Below, piece after piece: positions 1-8,959 of a stretch of 64,000 nucleotides of DNA (position 1 is the stretch's first letter; every line of letters starts with the position of its first letter). The DNA lies in assembly GCF_039830095.1 (NCBI RefSeq), contig NZ_CP142435.1:248001-312000 (forward strand). The letters run 5' to 3'. Under the pieces are notes generated by a model, which worked only from the letters and a program-made list of their open reading frames with translations, ran no database searches and was not told where the DNA came from. The DNA is from Dolosigranulum savutiense. GTDB taxonomy: Bacteria; Bacillota; Bacilli; Lactobacillales; Carnobacteriaceae_A. The position numbers and the translations under genes were made by a program.

Positions 1-505
1 AGGAGTTCGTCTGGGTTAATGAATTTTGGGATAGAGCTAGTGCAATGCCGAAGTCAGTAATCTTAACTGTTCCCTTTTCATCAATTAAAATATTATACGG
101 CTTAATATCACGGTGAATCACACCTTGACTGTGCGCATAACTAATCGCACTCAAAATCTTATCCATAATTGATACGACGGTCTGATGCGCAATTGGATGA
201 TGTCGATTAATATATTCCTTCAAATCCGTCCCGCCGATATATTCCATCACAATATACGGAACATGGGCCTCACCCACATCATAAATATTGACAATATTCG
301 GATGCATCAACTCAGTCGTCGAAGTTGCTTCCCGGGTAAATCGGCGCAAGCTCTCACGATCATTTTTAAAATTATATGCCAACATCTTAACGGCAACTTG
401 GCGATCCAAAATCAAATCATACGCCAAAAAAACCTCTGCCATTCCACCCGAACCAAGCAGTCGCTTCACTTCATAGCGTCCATTAATTCGCTGTCCTGTT
501 TCCAA
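1..505 (-). CDS. prkC: Ser/Thr protein kinase PrkC/PknB type, N-terminal part (cut by window edge)
   Basis: About 168 residues of a Hanks-type Ser/Thr kinase are visible; the gene runs off the left edge, so any transmembrane segment and PASTA domains lie outside. The visible part has a glycine-rich loop (GSGGMAEV, about 18-25), the ATP-binding Lys in VAVK (about 40), the catalytic HRDIKPYN (about 131-138) and the metal-binding DFG (about 151-153). These kinases sense cell-wall fragments and phosphorylate cell-division and translation proteins. The start is a TTG directly after the prpC stop codon, with AAGGAGGGAG just upstream, so the two are translationally coupled. The kinase and phosphatase form an antagonistic pair. 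The missing C-terminus is only the window boundary. Confidence 0.93.
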   Translation of the reverse strand, partial: METGQRINGRYEVKRLLGSGGMAEVFLAYDLILDRQVAVKMLAYNFKNDRESLRRFTREATSTTELMHPNIVNIYDVGEAHVPYIVMEYIGGTDLKEYINRHHPIAHQTVVSIMDKILSAISYAHSQGVIHRDIKPYNILIDEKGTVKITDFGIALALSQNSLTQTNS

Positions 506-1258
506 TTAACTCCCTCCTTCCTGCATCTGATCCATATCCATTAAGACAATTGAGATATTATCATTTGAGCCATTTTTATACGATTGATCAATTAATGCTT
601 GTGACTTAGCAGCATTTGAACACGTCTCTTGATTCAAGATTGACAAAATCTCACTATCAGACAAATTATTCGACAAGCCATCCGAACATAAAAATAAATA
701 ACGGATGTCTGTTAACTCTTTTTGAAATAAATCAACTTCAATCGGTCGCCCCACACCGAGAGAACGCGTCAGCATATGGCGTTGTTGATGATTCAATTCT
801 TCTTGTTTCGTGATCTCCCCGCGTAAAAAAAGTTCATGCGCATATGAATGATCTTCTGTAATTTGTTCAACTTGATGCTGGCGATTAACTATATAAGCGC
901 GACTATCGCCCACATTGGCAATTATAATGGTATGTTTCAAACAAAACATGGCTACTAATGTTGTCCCCATACCGGTTAAATCAGGTTGTTCTTGACCTGC
1001 TTGATAAATTTCGGCGTTTACTCGGTTAATGCTTGTAGTAATCCAGCTAGTCAGCTCATCTTGATTCGAAATTTCAGTTATTTTCCATAAGTCACCCAAT
1101 TGCTCAACGGCCTGTCGACTCGCCACTTCACCACCATTATGGCCCCCCATTCCATCACATAAAACAGCCATTACTTGCTGCTTACGATTCATAAAGACAG
1201 CCGCATAATCCTCATTCGATAAGCGGTTACCGATGAAAGAATCAATTTGTATCCCCAT
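506..1258 (-). CDS. prpC: PP2C-family protein phosphatase PrpC/Stp
   Basis: A 250-residue PP2C (PPM) phosphatase that would dephosphorylate targets of the adjacent PrkC kinase. The family motifs are in order: RLSNEDY near 12-18, DGMGGHNGG at 35-43, GDSR at 117-120, SDGL at 192-195 and GSNDN at 230-234; the Asp residues bind the two Mn2+/Mg2+ ions. I chose the ATG at 1258 over a GTG nine bases upstream: GAGGTGAT precedes the ATG at good spacing, whereas the GTG lies inside that ribosome binding site. It follows rsmB by about 20 bases and abuts prkC, so all belong to the gmk-to-prkC operon. Length is normal for the family. Confidence 0.95.
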   Translation of the reverse strand: MGIQIDSFIGNRLSNEDYAAVFMNRKQQVMAVLCDGMGGHNGGEVASRQAVEQLGDLWKITEISNQDELTSWITTSINRVNAEIYQAGQEQPDLTGMGTTLVAMFCLKHTIIIANVGDSRAYIVNRQHQVEQITEDHSYAHELFLRGEITKQEELNHQQRHMLTRSLGVGRPIEVDLFQKELTDIRYLFLCSDGLSNNLSDSEILSILNQETCSNAAKSQALIDQSYKNGSNDNISIVLMDMDQMQEGGS

Positions 1259-1279
1259 TATAATCACCTCTATTTCTTT

Positions 1280-2620
1280 CTATGATGTTATTTTCTCTAG
1301 TGCTGCAATGAAAAATCCATCGCTCTCAAACTGATGTGGCAAAATCGTTACCATTCCTTCATTCACCAATACTTGATGCTCTACCTTAATCGGAGACAAT
1401 TGAAAATTCGGATGCTCCTTTAAGAACGTTGCTATCACAGCTTCATTTTCTTCTTTCAGAATTGTACAGGTCGCATACACTAGTCGACCGCCAACCTTTA
1501 AAGCTTTGGCAGCTGCCGTCAAAATATCCAATTGGCGCTCAGCTAATTCTTGGCTCGTATGGGCTGATTTTTGAAAACGAATATCTGGTTTACGTCGCAG
1601 TAACCCAATTCCTGAACAGGGTGCATCCACCAAGATTTTGTCGAACTGTTCTGAGCCATATTTCGCAACAACTTCACGTGCATCCAACACGTCTACTCGG
1701 CTCTGCTCTTCTTGTTTTTGACGATGGAGTGACGCTTTAATTAGTGATATTTTATGCTCATGAATATCAGTGCTCAGCAGTTGCCCACCGGAGGATTTAT
1801 CTAGATACGTTGCTATATGGGCTGATTTTCCGCCTGGCGCGGCACATGCGTCCCAAACATAATCTGCTGGCTCAACTTCAAGCGCTGGTGCAACTAACAT
1901 TGCGGCTTCATCTTGAATGGTGATGGCCCCTTGCTGGAATAATTCGGTATCTGTCGGTAAGCCCCCTTGAATGATGAGCCCCACCGGAGATAGCTCACTC
2001 CGCGTCACTTCAAATCCTGCTACTTGCAATTGTTCTAATGCTTCATCTCGTGACAACTGTTGGGTATTCACTCGCACCGAGACATGCGCCCGCTGGTTGA
2101 AACTTTGGGCAATGGCTTCAGTGGTCGCTTCCCCATAATCGGCAACTAATTGCTTAACTAACCAATCCGGCAAGCTATATTGCGTGCCGATTCGCTCAAC
2201 TTTTGACGTAATATCGTCCAGATTTTTTAATGGATGACGATCAATATTGCGTAAAACACCATTCACTAGCCCAGATATCCCCCGATGACCGCGACGCTTC
2301 GCATATTGAACAGCTTCATTAATTGCCGCATACGTTGGAATCTGATCTAAAAAAACTAATTGATAGACCGCGACACGCAATAATTGGCGCACCCATCCAT
2401 CTAATTTTTGTGACGGTTTTAAAAACTTCGATAAATAATAATCAATTAGTCGTTTATTTTGCATCACACCATAAACAAGTTCGGTCAATAGTGCTCGCTC
2501 TTGCAGTGACAGGTCCTCTTCTGTAATGACCTGATTTAAGATCAAATTAGTATAGGCCCCATCTTGTTCCGTACGTTCTAATAATTGAACAGCTAATTCT
2601 CTAGCGGTTGGTTTGCTCAA
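1280..2620 (-). CDS. rsmB: 16S rRNA (cytosine-967-C5)-methyltransferase RsmB
   Basis: A 446-residue RsmB/Sun enzyme that uses S-adenosylmethionine to methylate C967 of 16S rRNA. The N-terminal ~130 residues form the NusB-like RNA-binding domain. The methyltransferase domain shows the SAM-binding AAPGGK at 260-265, the PCSG motif at 334-337 and the catalytic cysteine in YATCT (C385). The start is a TTG with AGAAGGGA upstream and lies within the last 20 bases of fmt, giving translational coupling. The fmt-rsmB-prpC-prkC order is standard for Firmicutes; rlmN, often found between rsmB and prpC, is absent here. Full length with no defects seen. Confidence 0.95.
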   Translation of the reverse strand: MSKPTARELAVQLLERTEQDGAYTNLILNQVITEEDLSLQERALLTELVYGVMQNKRLIDYYLSKFLKPSQKLDGWVRQLLRVAVYQLVFLDQIPTYAAINEAVQYAKRRGHRGISGLVNGVLRNIDRHPLKNLDDITSKVERIGTQYSLPDWLVKQLVADYGEATTEAIAQSFNQRAHVSVRVNTQQLSRDEALEQLQVAGFEVTRSELSPVGLIIQGGLPTDTELFQQGAITIQDEAAMLVAPALEVEPADYVWDACAAPGGKSAHIATYLDKSSGGQLLSTDIHEHKISLIKASLHRQKQEEQSRVDVLDAREVVAKYGSEQFDKILVDAPCSGIGLLRRKPDIRFQKSAHTSQELAERQLDILTAAAKALKVGGRLVYATCTILKEENEAVIATFLKEHPNFQLSPIKVEHQVLVNEGMVTILPHQFESDGFFIAALEKITS

Positions 2621-3551
2621 ATTGCATCCCTTCTTCTATCATTGTTCCTTGTAGATAACTTGTGATCGACATTTTAGACTTGCCAGCTGGTTGTACCTGG
2701 ATTAATGCAATCGCCTTTCCATCGCCTGCCGCAACATGTAATTCATCCGATGACACATGAATAATCTCCCCAGGTGAAGCTGAGGTATGACGCGCTACTT
2801 CCGCTACATCCCACAGCTTAAATCGCTCGCCTTGGAAAAATGTATGTGTACTTGGAAACGGTCTAAAGGCTCTTACTTTATTATAAATCGCACGCGCACT
2901 CTCTGTCCAGTCAATTTCTTCCTCTTCTGCTGAAATCATCGGTGCATAAGTGACTTGGCTCTCATCTTGCGGTACGGGGGTCAATTCCCCATTTAATAGC
3001 TTCGGCAAGGTATCGATTAATAAATCTCGTCCCAATAAACTCAATGCTTCAAATAAATCACCCGTATCGTGCTGATCTTGGATGGTCATTTCTCGTTTCG
3101 CTAACATGTCACCTGCATCCATCTTCGGTGTCATATACATAATCGTCACACCGGTCTTCTCATCGCCATTCTTAATCGCATAATGAATCGGAGCGGCTCC
3201 GCGATATTTCGGCAACAGTGATGCATGAATATTAATTGCTCCATATGTCGGCAAATCAAGTAATTCTTTTGGCAAAAACTGACCAAATGCAGCCGTTATA
3301 ATTAAGTCTGGCGCCAATTCTTTCATAATCTCCAATTCCTTTGACCCACGAATGGTTTCTGGCTGCAAGACATTAATTCCGAACCGTTCGGCACATTGTT
3401 TCACTGGTGGTGCGGTCAATACACGTTTTCGCCCGACTTTTCGATCGGGTTGAGTGACCACACATTGTACCTCAATCCCTGTTTGTTCACATAAAGCTTC
3501 TAAAATCGGCACTGAGAATTGCGGTGTTCCCATAAAAATGATTTTCTTCAT
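2601..3551 (-). CDS. fmt: Methionyl-tRNA formyltransferase
   Basis: A 316-residue Fmt that formylates initiator Met-tRNA using 10-formyl-THF. The catalytic residues are N107 and H109 in NIHASLLP and D145 in the MDAGD motif; the loop SLLPKYRGAAP is also present. The C-terminal ~100 residues match the OB-like tRNA-binding domain. It lies 14 bases after priA and overlaps rsmB by 20 bases, so it is co-transcribed with both. Deformylase (def), often beside fmt, is not in this window. Length is normal (family about 310-320). Confidence 0.96.
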   Translation of the reverse strand: MKKIIFMGTPQFSVPILEALCEQTGIEVQCVVTQPDRKVGRKRVLTAPPVKQCAERFGINVLQPETIRGSKELEIMKELAPDLIITAAFGQFLPKELLDLPTYGAINIHASLLPKYRGAAPIHYAIKNGDEKTGVTIMYMTPKMDAGDMLAKREMTIQDQHDTGDLFEALSLLGRDLLIDTLPKLLNGELTPVPQDESQVTYAPMISAEEEEIDWTESARAIYNKVRAFRPFPSTHTFFQGERFKLWDVAEVARHTSASPGEIIHVSSDELHVAAGDGKAIALIQVQPAGKSKMSITSYLQGTMIEEGMQFEQTNR

Positions 3552-3565
3552 TACATATCCGCTCC

Positions 3566-5980
3566 TTAAATAAAATTCATCGGTTTGGGATCAATTGAAA
3601 TATATAATCCCCGAGCGATGTCTTGTTGACTCGCCATAAGTAGTTGGTGCAATTTAGTTTTTAAAGCATCTTCTTGTTTATATTTAATAATAGTCTGAAA
3701 ATGATAGCGATTATGTGTTCGAGCAATACTCTTAGGGGTTGGTCCTAAAATAATCGCCTCATCACTTAACGTTGGTTTTAGCTCAGCGACAATCTCAGCC
3801 ATCTTCTTGCTAGCTGTCAATTCATCCTCATGACTCACCATCACCCGCACTAAAAAATAATACGGGCTATACTGACTCAGTCGCCTTAGATGCATCTCTT
3901 TTTTGAAAAACGTCTCATAATCATAGGCTTGCGCTAATTGAATCGCATAATGTCCAGGATTAAATGTCTGTATAATAACACGACCATCTTTTTGGCCACG
4001 CCCTGCTCGTCCACTCACTTGCGTCAGCAACTGAAAAGTACTCTCGGCTGACCGAAAATCGGGCAACCCGAGTGCTGTATCTGCATTCAATACGCCAACT
4101 AATGTTACATTAGGAAAATCCAAGCCCTTAGCGATCATCTGCGTCCCGAGCAGGATATCTGCTTCTTTCGCTTCAAACTGCCCTAATAAGCGTTCATGAG
4201 CTCCCTTACGCCGAGTGGTATCGACATCCATCCGAATAATCCGGGCTCCCGGCAACGCGTCTTGTAATTCTTCTTCAATCTTCTGCGTTCCTGTACCGTA
4301 ATAACGAATATTAGGACTCTGACAGGATGGGCATTTTTGAGGAATAGCTTCTTCATGCCCACAATAGTGACATTTCATTGTCTTCGTATCCATATGAAGC
4401 GTTTGTGAAATGTCACAATTCGGACACTCTAAGACATATCCACAATCACGGCACATCATAAACGATGAATACCCGCGTCGATTAAGAAGCAAGACTACTT
4501 GTTCTCCACGATCAATCCGTGCTTGCATTTGCTCCATTAAGACGTGCGAAAAAGACGACCGATTACCGCGCTTATATTCTTCTCTCATATCGACTACTTC
4601 AATCGGAGGCAACGGTTTATCATTCACTCGGTCAGGTAATTCTAACAGTTCATAAACCCCTTTGTAAGCACGCGCTTTTGATTCCAACGAGGGAGTCGCA
4701 CTTCCTAAAATAACCGGACAACTGTGGTAAGCAGCCCGCCACATCGCGACATCACGCGCATGATATCGGGGCGTATCTTCTTGCTTATAAGTGGTCTCAT
4801 GCTCTTCATCAATAATAATTAGTCCAAGATGATCAATCGGCGCAAAAATACTGGAGCGTGCTCCAACGACAACTTTTGCCTCACCCCGCTTAATCTTGCG
4901 CCACTCATCGTACTTCTCGCCGTCTGATAAGCCACTATGTAAAACGGCTACCGCCTCTTGAAAGCGACTCTTAAACCGATAAGCCATCTGGGGGGTGAGT
5001 GCAATTTCAGGCACCAGCATAATCGCTCCTTCGCCTCGATCAAGCACTTGCGCAATCGCTTGTAAATACACTTCGGTCTTCCCGCTACCAGTTACTCCTT
5101 GTAATAAAAAAACATCTTGTTGGCGCGCTTGAATAGCCTGCGCAATCTGATTATACGCTGCTTGCTGATCTGATGTTAGTTCTAACTTCTCTGATAACTG
5201 AATCGCTTTATGCGCAAACGGATCACGATAGACTTCGACTTCTCGCACCTCACACCACTGCTCTTCTTCGGCACGATTCAGCACTGCTGATGTAATCCCA
5301 TACTCATCGCGTAATTGTTGCCATAAAATTTCAGCCCCATCCAATTGCTTAAATACTTCTAACAATTCAATTTGGCGGGTGGCATTCGCGCGGACTTGTT
5401 CCAATGCTGTTTCTATTTCAGCACGGTTCAGTAGTGGAATAACATACTTTCGCATCTTTTTATTGGCACGATCGGATACTTTATAAACCACATCCACTTG
5501 CTCTTGTTGTTTTAAGTCCAATAAGGTATCCAAAATGCCTTGCTCTTCCGCTTGATTCCACGATAAATAAGCCTCATCTCCGAACAACTTCACCCGCTCA
5601 GCGTTTGATAGTGCATCAGTTGGAATAATATGTTTATCATATTGTGCGCGTAAAACGGCCGGAAGCATTGTCTGGTAACAACTAATGCGAAAACTAAATG
5701 TCTCGTTAGCCATTTTCTCACCCAGTTGAATCAATTCATCACTCAAGACCGGCGTTAAATCCATCACTTGGCTGATTTCTTTTAACTGACCATCAAACTC
5801 AGTCACATCATCGGTTTTAACCACAAAGCCTTGAATTTTTCGATCACCTTGACCGAACGGGACAATCACCCGCATACCCGGTAATAATTTCTGTTCTAAA
5901 TGCGGAGGAATGCGGTAACTATACGGACTATTGGTCTGCATCACCGGTACGTCGACGATAATTTCCGCAATTTGTGGCAT
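3566..5980 (-). CDS. priA: Primosomal protein N' (replication restart helicase PriA)
   Basis: An 804-residue superfamily-2 3'-5' helicase that reloads the replisome at stalled forks. The N-terminal ~110 residues are the 3'-DNA-binding domain. The helicase core has Walker A GVTGSGKT at 295-302 and Walker B DEEH at 391-394. A zinc-binding region with four CxxC pairs begins near residue 512 (CRDCG, CPNC, CHYCG, CPSC), and the later GTGTQKIEEEL motif follows. It shares one base with the coaBC stop and precedes fmt by 14 bases. It works with recA and ruvAB products encoded further on in this window. Normal length, all motifs intact. Confidence 0.96.
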   Translation of the reverse strand: MPQIAEIIVDVPVMQTNSPYSYRIPPHLEQKLLPGMRVIVPFGQGDRKIQGFVVKTDDVTEFDGQLKEISQVMDLTPVLSDELIQLGEKMANETFSFRISCYQTMLPAVLRAQYDKHIIPTDALSNAERVKLFGDEAYLSWNQAEEQGILDTLLDLKQQEQVDVVYKVSDRANKKMRKYVIPLLNRAEIETALEQVRANATRQIELLEVFKQLDGAEILWQQLRDEYGITSAVLNRAEEEQWCEVREVEVYRDPFAHKAIQLSEKLELTSDQQAAYNQIAQAIQARQQDVFLLQGVTGSGKTEVYLQAIAQVLDRGEGAIMLVPEIALTPQMAYRFKSRFQEAVAVLHSGLSDGEKYDEWRKIKRGEAKVVVGARSSIFAPIDHLGLIIIDEEHETTYKQEDTPRYHARDVAMWRAAYHSCPVILGSATPSLESKARAYKGVYELLELPDRVNDKPLPPIEVVDMREEYKRGNRSSFSHVLMEQMQARIDRGEQVVLLLNRRGYSSFMMCRDCGYVLECPNCDISQTLHMDTKTMKCHYCGHEEAIPQKCPSCQSPNIRYYGTGTQKIEEELQDALPGARIIRMDVDTTRRKGAHERLLGQFEAKEADILLGTQMIAKGLDFPNVTLVGVLNADTALGLPDFRSAESTFQLLTQVSGRAGRGQKDGRVIIQTFNPGHYAIQLAQAYDYETFFKKEMHLRRLSQYSPYYFLVRVMVSHEDELTASKKMAEIVAELKPTLSDEAIILGPTPKSIARTHNRYHFQTIIKYKQEDALKTKLHQLLMASQQDIARGLYISIDPKPMNFI

Positions 5981-7182
5981 TATTTCCCTTCTTTCATGTA
6001 CTCAGCAACAAATGCTATAATATCTCGCGCTAAAGCTGTTTTTGAATTAAGCGGCAAATGCTTGCGGTCGCCTTCTTTCGTAAAAATAGTGACTTCATTT
6101 TGATCGACATTGAAGCCTTGATCTTGACGCGAGACATCATTTGCAATAATCATATCGGCTGCTTTTTTCGTTAACTTATCTTGAGCATACTGTTCTAAGT
6201 GATCTGTTTCAGCTGCAAAACCGATTGTAAGCTGGCCTTCTTTTTTGCGTTGACCTAATAGTTGAAGGATATCGGGATTCAAGGACAATTCTAATGTCAA
6301 ATGGTCTTGTTTTTTTATTTTTTGTTCGGATATATTCTCCGGACGATAATCTGAGACAGCAGCTGCCATAATTACCGCATCTGCTTGTTGGAAGGCTTCT
6401 GTCGTATGATCTAACATCTGTTCAGCTGTTTCGACTTGAATGACTTCAACAAGGCTAGAGACAGGTAACTGACTTGTTGTAATTAAAGTCACCTCTGCCC
6501 CGGCTAACGTGGCTGCATCTGCTAGAGCATGACCCATTTTGCCAGATGATTTATTCGTCAAGGTCCGTACGGGGTCAATGTATTCCTTCGTTCCCCCCGC
6601 TGTAATAACAAATCGCTTCCCTGCTAATAATGTACGGTCACTGACAACTAATTGCGTGAATTCATCAATAATGCGCCCATATTCTGGGAAGCGTCCTTTC
6701 CCCTCATATCCTTCTGCCAAAAACCCTGTATCTGGTGTCATTACCACATGATCATCTGCTTCTAACTGCTTTATATTGCGCTGCGTGGCTGCATTTTGAT
6801 ACATCTTATTATTCATTGCCGGCACAAAAAATAGTGGATGGTCTGTTGCAATTAAACTAGTCGAGACAAAATCATCGGCCAATCCATTAGCCACTTTGCT
6901 TAATATATTAGCAGTTGCTGGAGCAATAATCGAGTGATCCGCCCAATCTGCTAACGCAATATGATCAATCGAATCTGGCTGCGAAGTATCAAAGGTGTCT
7001 GTATAAACAGGATGTTTGCTTAACACACTAAATGTTAAAGGAGCCACAAATTCAGTCGCATGGTCAGTCATCGCGACTCTTACCGATGCTCCTTGTTTGA
7101 TTAATTCGCGCAACAATACAACAGCTTTATAAGCAGAAATCCCGCCCGTCACGTATAACGCAATTTTTTTCCCTTCTAACAC
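5980..7182 (-). CDS. coaBC: Bifunctional phosphopantothenoylcysteine decarboxylase/phosphopantothenate-cysteine ligase
   Basis: A 400-residue fusion for two steps of coenzyme A synthesis: CoaC (about 1-180, FMN-dependent decarboxylase) and CoaB (about 185-400, ligase). CoaC shows VTGGISAYK at 11-19, the catalytic-type His in DHIAL (about 74) and PAMNNKMY at 121-128. CoaB starts with ITAGGTKEYIDPVR and contains the KIKK lysine segment. One oddity: the CoaC substrate lid normally carries a conserved Cys (LACG...GKGR), but here the corresponding residue is Glu157 (FLAEGYEGKGR). Either this lineage uses a variant lid, or decarboxylation is altered. Set between rpoZ and priA in the usual Firmicute order. 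Confidence 0.93.
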   Translation of the reverse strand: MLEGKKIALYVTGGISAYKAVVLLRELIKQGASVRVAMTDHATEFVAPLTFSVLSKHPVYTDTFDTSQPDSIDHIALADWADHSIIAPATANILSKVANGLADDFVSTSLIATDHPLFFVPAMNNKMYQNAATQRNIKQLEADDHVVMTPDTGFLAEGYEGKGRFPEYGRIIDEFTQLVVSDRTLLAGKRFVITAGGTKEYIDPVRTLTNKSSGKMGHALADAATLAGAEVTLITTSQLPVSSLVEVIQVETAEQMLDHTTEAFQQADAVIMAAAVSDYRPENISEQKIKKQDHLTLELSLNPDILQLLGQRKKEGQLTIGFAAETDHLEQYAQDKLTKKAADMIIANDVSRQDQGFNVDQNEVTIFTKEGDRKHLPLNSKTALARDIIAFVAEYMKEGK

Positions 7183-7286
7183 TTGTATCCCTCCATCATT
7201 TCTCTATCTTAAGTAAACCTGTCTGTTTATTTCTCTACATACAAAAGAACCCCTTGCTACGTTAATAACAAAGGTATCAATTTGTC

Positions 7287-7511
7287 TTATTCTTTATTTA
7301 GCTGGCTAGAATCAATGACTAAATCGCCGGCTTCAATCTCTTCTAATGCTTTACCAACATTGCGGATAGATTGGTATTCTTCTAACATTTCCTCACCATC
7401 TGATGATTCGTCTTCAGCAAGTTGGTGTGCTCGTTTAGCACTTAACATTACTAATGAATATTTTGAATCGATCCGATTAAGCAACTTATCCAATGAAGGG
7501 TGTAATAACAT
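7287..7511 (-). CDS. rpoZ: DNA-directed RNA polymerase omega subunit
   Basis: A 74-residue omega subunit, which helps RNA polymerase assembly by clamping the beta' C-terminus. The diagnostic segment is LLNRIDSKYSLVMLSAKRA near the N-terminus, followed by the acidic stretch and the EEI-containing helix. The ATG start lies right at the gmk stop, so it is translationally coupled to gmk. The 104 bases to coaBC contain a weak GC-poor hairpin near 7235-7275 but no clear terminator. The gmk-rpoZ-coaBC-priA order is conserved in Firmicutes, which supports this small gene call. Confidence 0.95.
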   Translation of the reverse strand: MLLHPSLDKLLNRIDSKYSLVMLSAKRAHQLAEDESSDGEEMLEEYQSIRNVGKALEEIEAGDLVIDSSQLNKE

Positions 7512-8129
7512 TTAATTCATCTCCTCAATAATTTTTGTATACGCTCCTAAATTACGAGACACTTTCAAATGTTCGCTTTCAATAATATGTCTAATTTTTT
7601 GTGCCGCTTTATCGACATCATCATTCTCAACAACATAATCGTAATACTGAATGAGTTTCAATTCGTCGACTGCTTTTTTCATGCGTTTTTTGATCATATC
7701 ACTGCTATCTGTGCCACGACCAGTTATCCGATTCTCTAATTCACCTAAATTAGGCGGTGATAAAAAGATAAAAATCGCTTCTGGCATCTTATTGCGTACT
7801 TTCAACGCGCCTTGCACTTCAATCTCCAAAAACACATCGCGACCTGCTTCTAATGTTTCATTTACATACTCAAGGGGGGTGCCATAATAGTTGCCAACAT
7901 ATTCGGCATACTCTAGTAAGCCACCACTCTCGATCAATTGTTCGAACGCTTCACGTGACCGAAAGTAATAATCATGTCCTTCAACTTCTCCCTCTCGCTT
8001 ATCTCGCGTTGTCATCGATACTGAATAATCAAAATCATTATTATAATGATCAAAAATATGTTTACGGACTGTTCCCTTCCCCACACCTGACGGGCCGGAG
8101 AGAACAAGTAATAATCCACGTCCCACCAC
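7512..8129 (-). CDS. gmk: Guanylate kinase
   Basis: A 205-residue guanylate kinase converting GMP (dGMP) plus ATP to GDP, at the centre of GTP and ppGpp metabolism. The P-loop GPSGVGKGT is at 12-20, followed by the GMP-binding [17 protein letters not shown] region and the lid motif RGTDSSD. The start is one of two tandem GTG codons at 8129/8126; AAAGGA lies 6-9 bases upstream, so either is possible. It is the first gene of the gmk-rpoZ-coaBC-priA-fmt-rsmB-prpC-prkC operon. A TATAAT-like hexamer lies about 35 bases upstream, but I could not find a convincing -35 partner. Confidence 0.95.
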   Translation of the reverse strand: MVGRGLLLVLSGPSGVGKGTVRKHIFDHYNNDFDYSVSMTTRDKREGEVEGHDYYFRSREAFEQLIESGGLLEYAEYVGNYYGTPLEYVNETLEAGRDVFLEIEVQGALKVRNKMPEAIFIFLSPPNLGELENRITGRGTDSSDMIKKRMKKAVDELKLIQYYDYVVENDDVDKAAQKIRHIIESEHLKVSRNLGAYTKIIEEMN

Positions 8130-8253
8130 ACAAAATCCTTTCCAATTCCATTATGTATTATAGTTTAACACAAAAACCATTCTATTGTTACCATATTGGC
8201 CAATTTTTTCTATTTTCTAAAAAATAGTACTGTTTAAAATTGCTTTTTATCTA

Positions 8254-8287
8254 GCAAAAAAAAGCAAGGCATTAGCCCTGCTTTTTC
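8254..8287 (-). terminator. Rho-independent terminator of the ntp operon
   Basis: On the minus strand, an 8-bp stem (AGCAGGGC pairing with GCCTTGCT, one G-U pair), loop TAAT, then a run of eight T. It sits 8 bases past the ntpD stop and closes the V-ATPase operon before gmk. Confidence 0.9.
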
Positions 8288-8294
8288 CACTACT

Positions 8295-8954
8295 TTATTC
8301 ACTGAGAGAATTGTTTTTCTCTTCTCCCATATCTTTGACTTTCATTAAGCGGGTAATACTTGCCCGCTCTTTCTCTTCTAGTTTCATCTCAATAAAGTAA
8401 ATGGTCTCCTCTAGACGTGGAATGGTCATATGCTCAAGGGCATTAACGCGTCGACGCGTCTTCTCAATCTCATCAGCCATTAGTTGACAAGATTTCTCAA
8501 TTTCAGCCAACTCCAACATATCAGGCATGACATCGATAAACTGTTTGAACGTACGATCAAGTTCCCCATTCGAGTTTAAATACCCGTATTCAATACTGGA
8601 AATATCACTCGCATCACTACTATAATCAAACGTCATCTGTGGCACACGTACACTCATAATGTTTTTCTGATCTAGATTTAATTGAACACTTCGAGATGGA
8701 ATAGCCATTAATTCTTCGAGATAATTCTCATGAAGTAAGGATTTGGCAATCGAGAAAGATTGCATACCTTGCTTCAACTTTTCTTCTACTTCTTCTCGTA
8801 ATTCGTTGTTTTTCTTAATAAGTCCGATAAATTGTCGCATTAACTCATCACGTTTGTCTTTCAACAACTTGTGCCCACGAGAAGCGAGTTCGAGCCGGTC
8901 CTTTAAGTTAGACAGCTCCATTCGGGTAGGGTTGACATTTAGTTTCTTCGCCAT
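8295..8954 (-). CDS. ntpD: V-type ATPase subunit D (central rotor shaft)
   Basis: A 219-residue subunit D, the coiled-coil central axle inside the A3B3 headpiece. The N-terminal signature ([20 protein letters not shown], about 7-26) and the C-terminal coil ([19 protein letters not shown], about 170-188) are typical; the protein is predicted almost entirely alpha-helical. It follows ntpB by 5 bases and is the last gene before a terminator. In E. hirae the operon continues with ntpH and ntpJ (a K+ transporter); neither follows here. Confidence 0.95.
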   Translation of the reverse strand: MAKKLNVNPTRMELSNLKDRLELASRGHKLLKDKRDELMRQFIGLIKKNNELREEVEEKLKQGMQSFSIAKSLLHENYLEELMAIPSRSVQLNLDQKNIMSVRVPQMTFDYSSDASDISSIEYGYLNSNGELDRTFKQFIDVMPDMLELAEIEKSCQLMADEIEKTRRRVNALEHMTIPRLEETIYFIEMKLEEKERASITRLMKVKDMGEEKNNSLSE

Positions 8955-8959
8955 CTACC

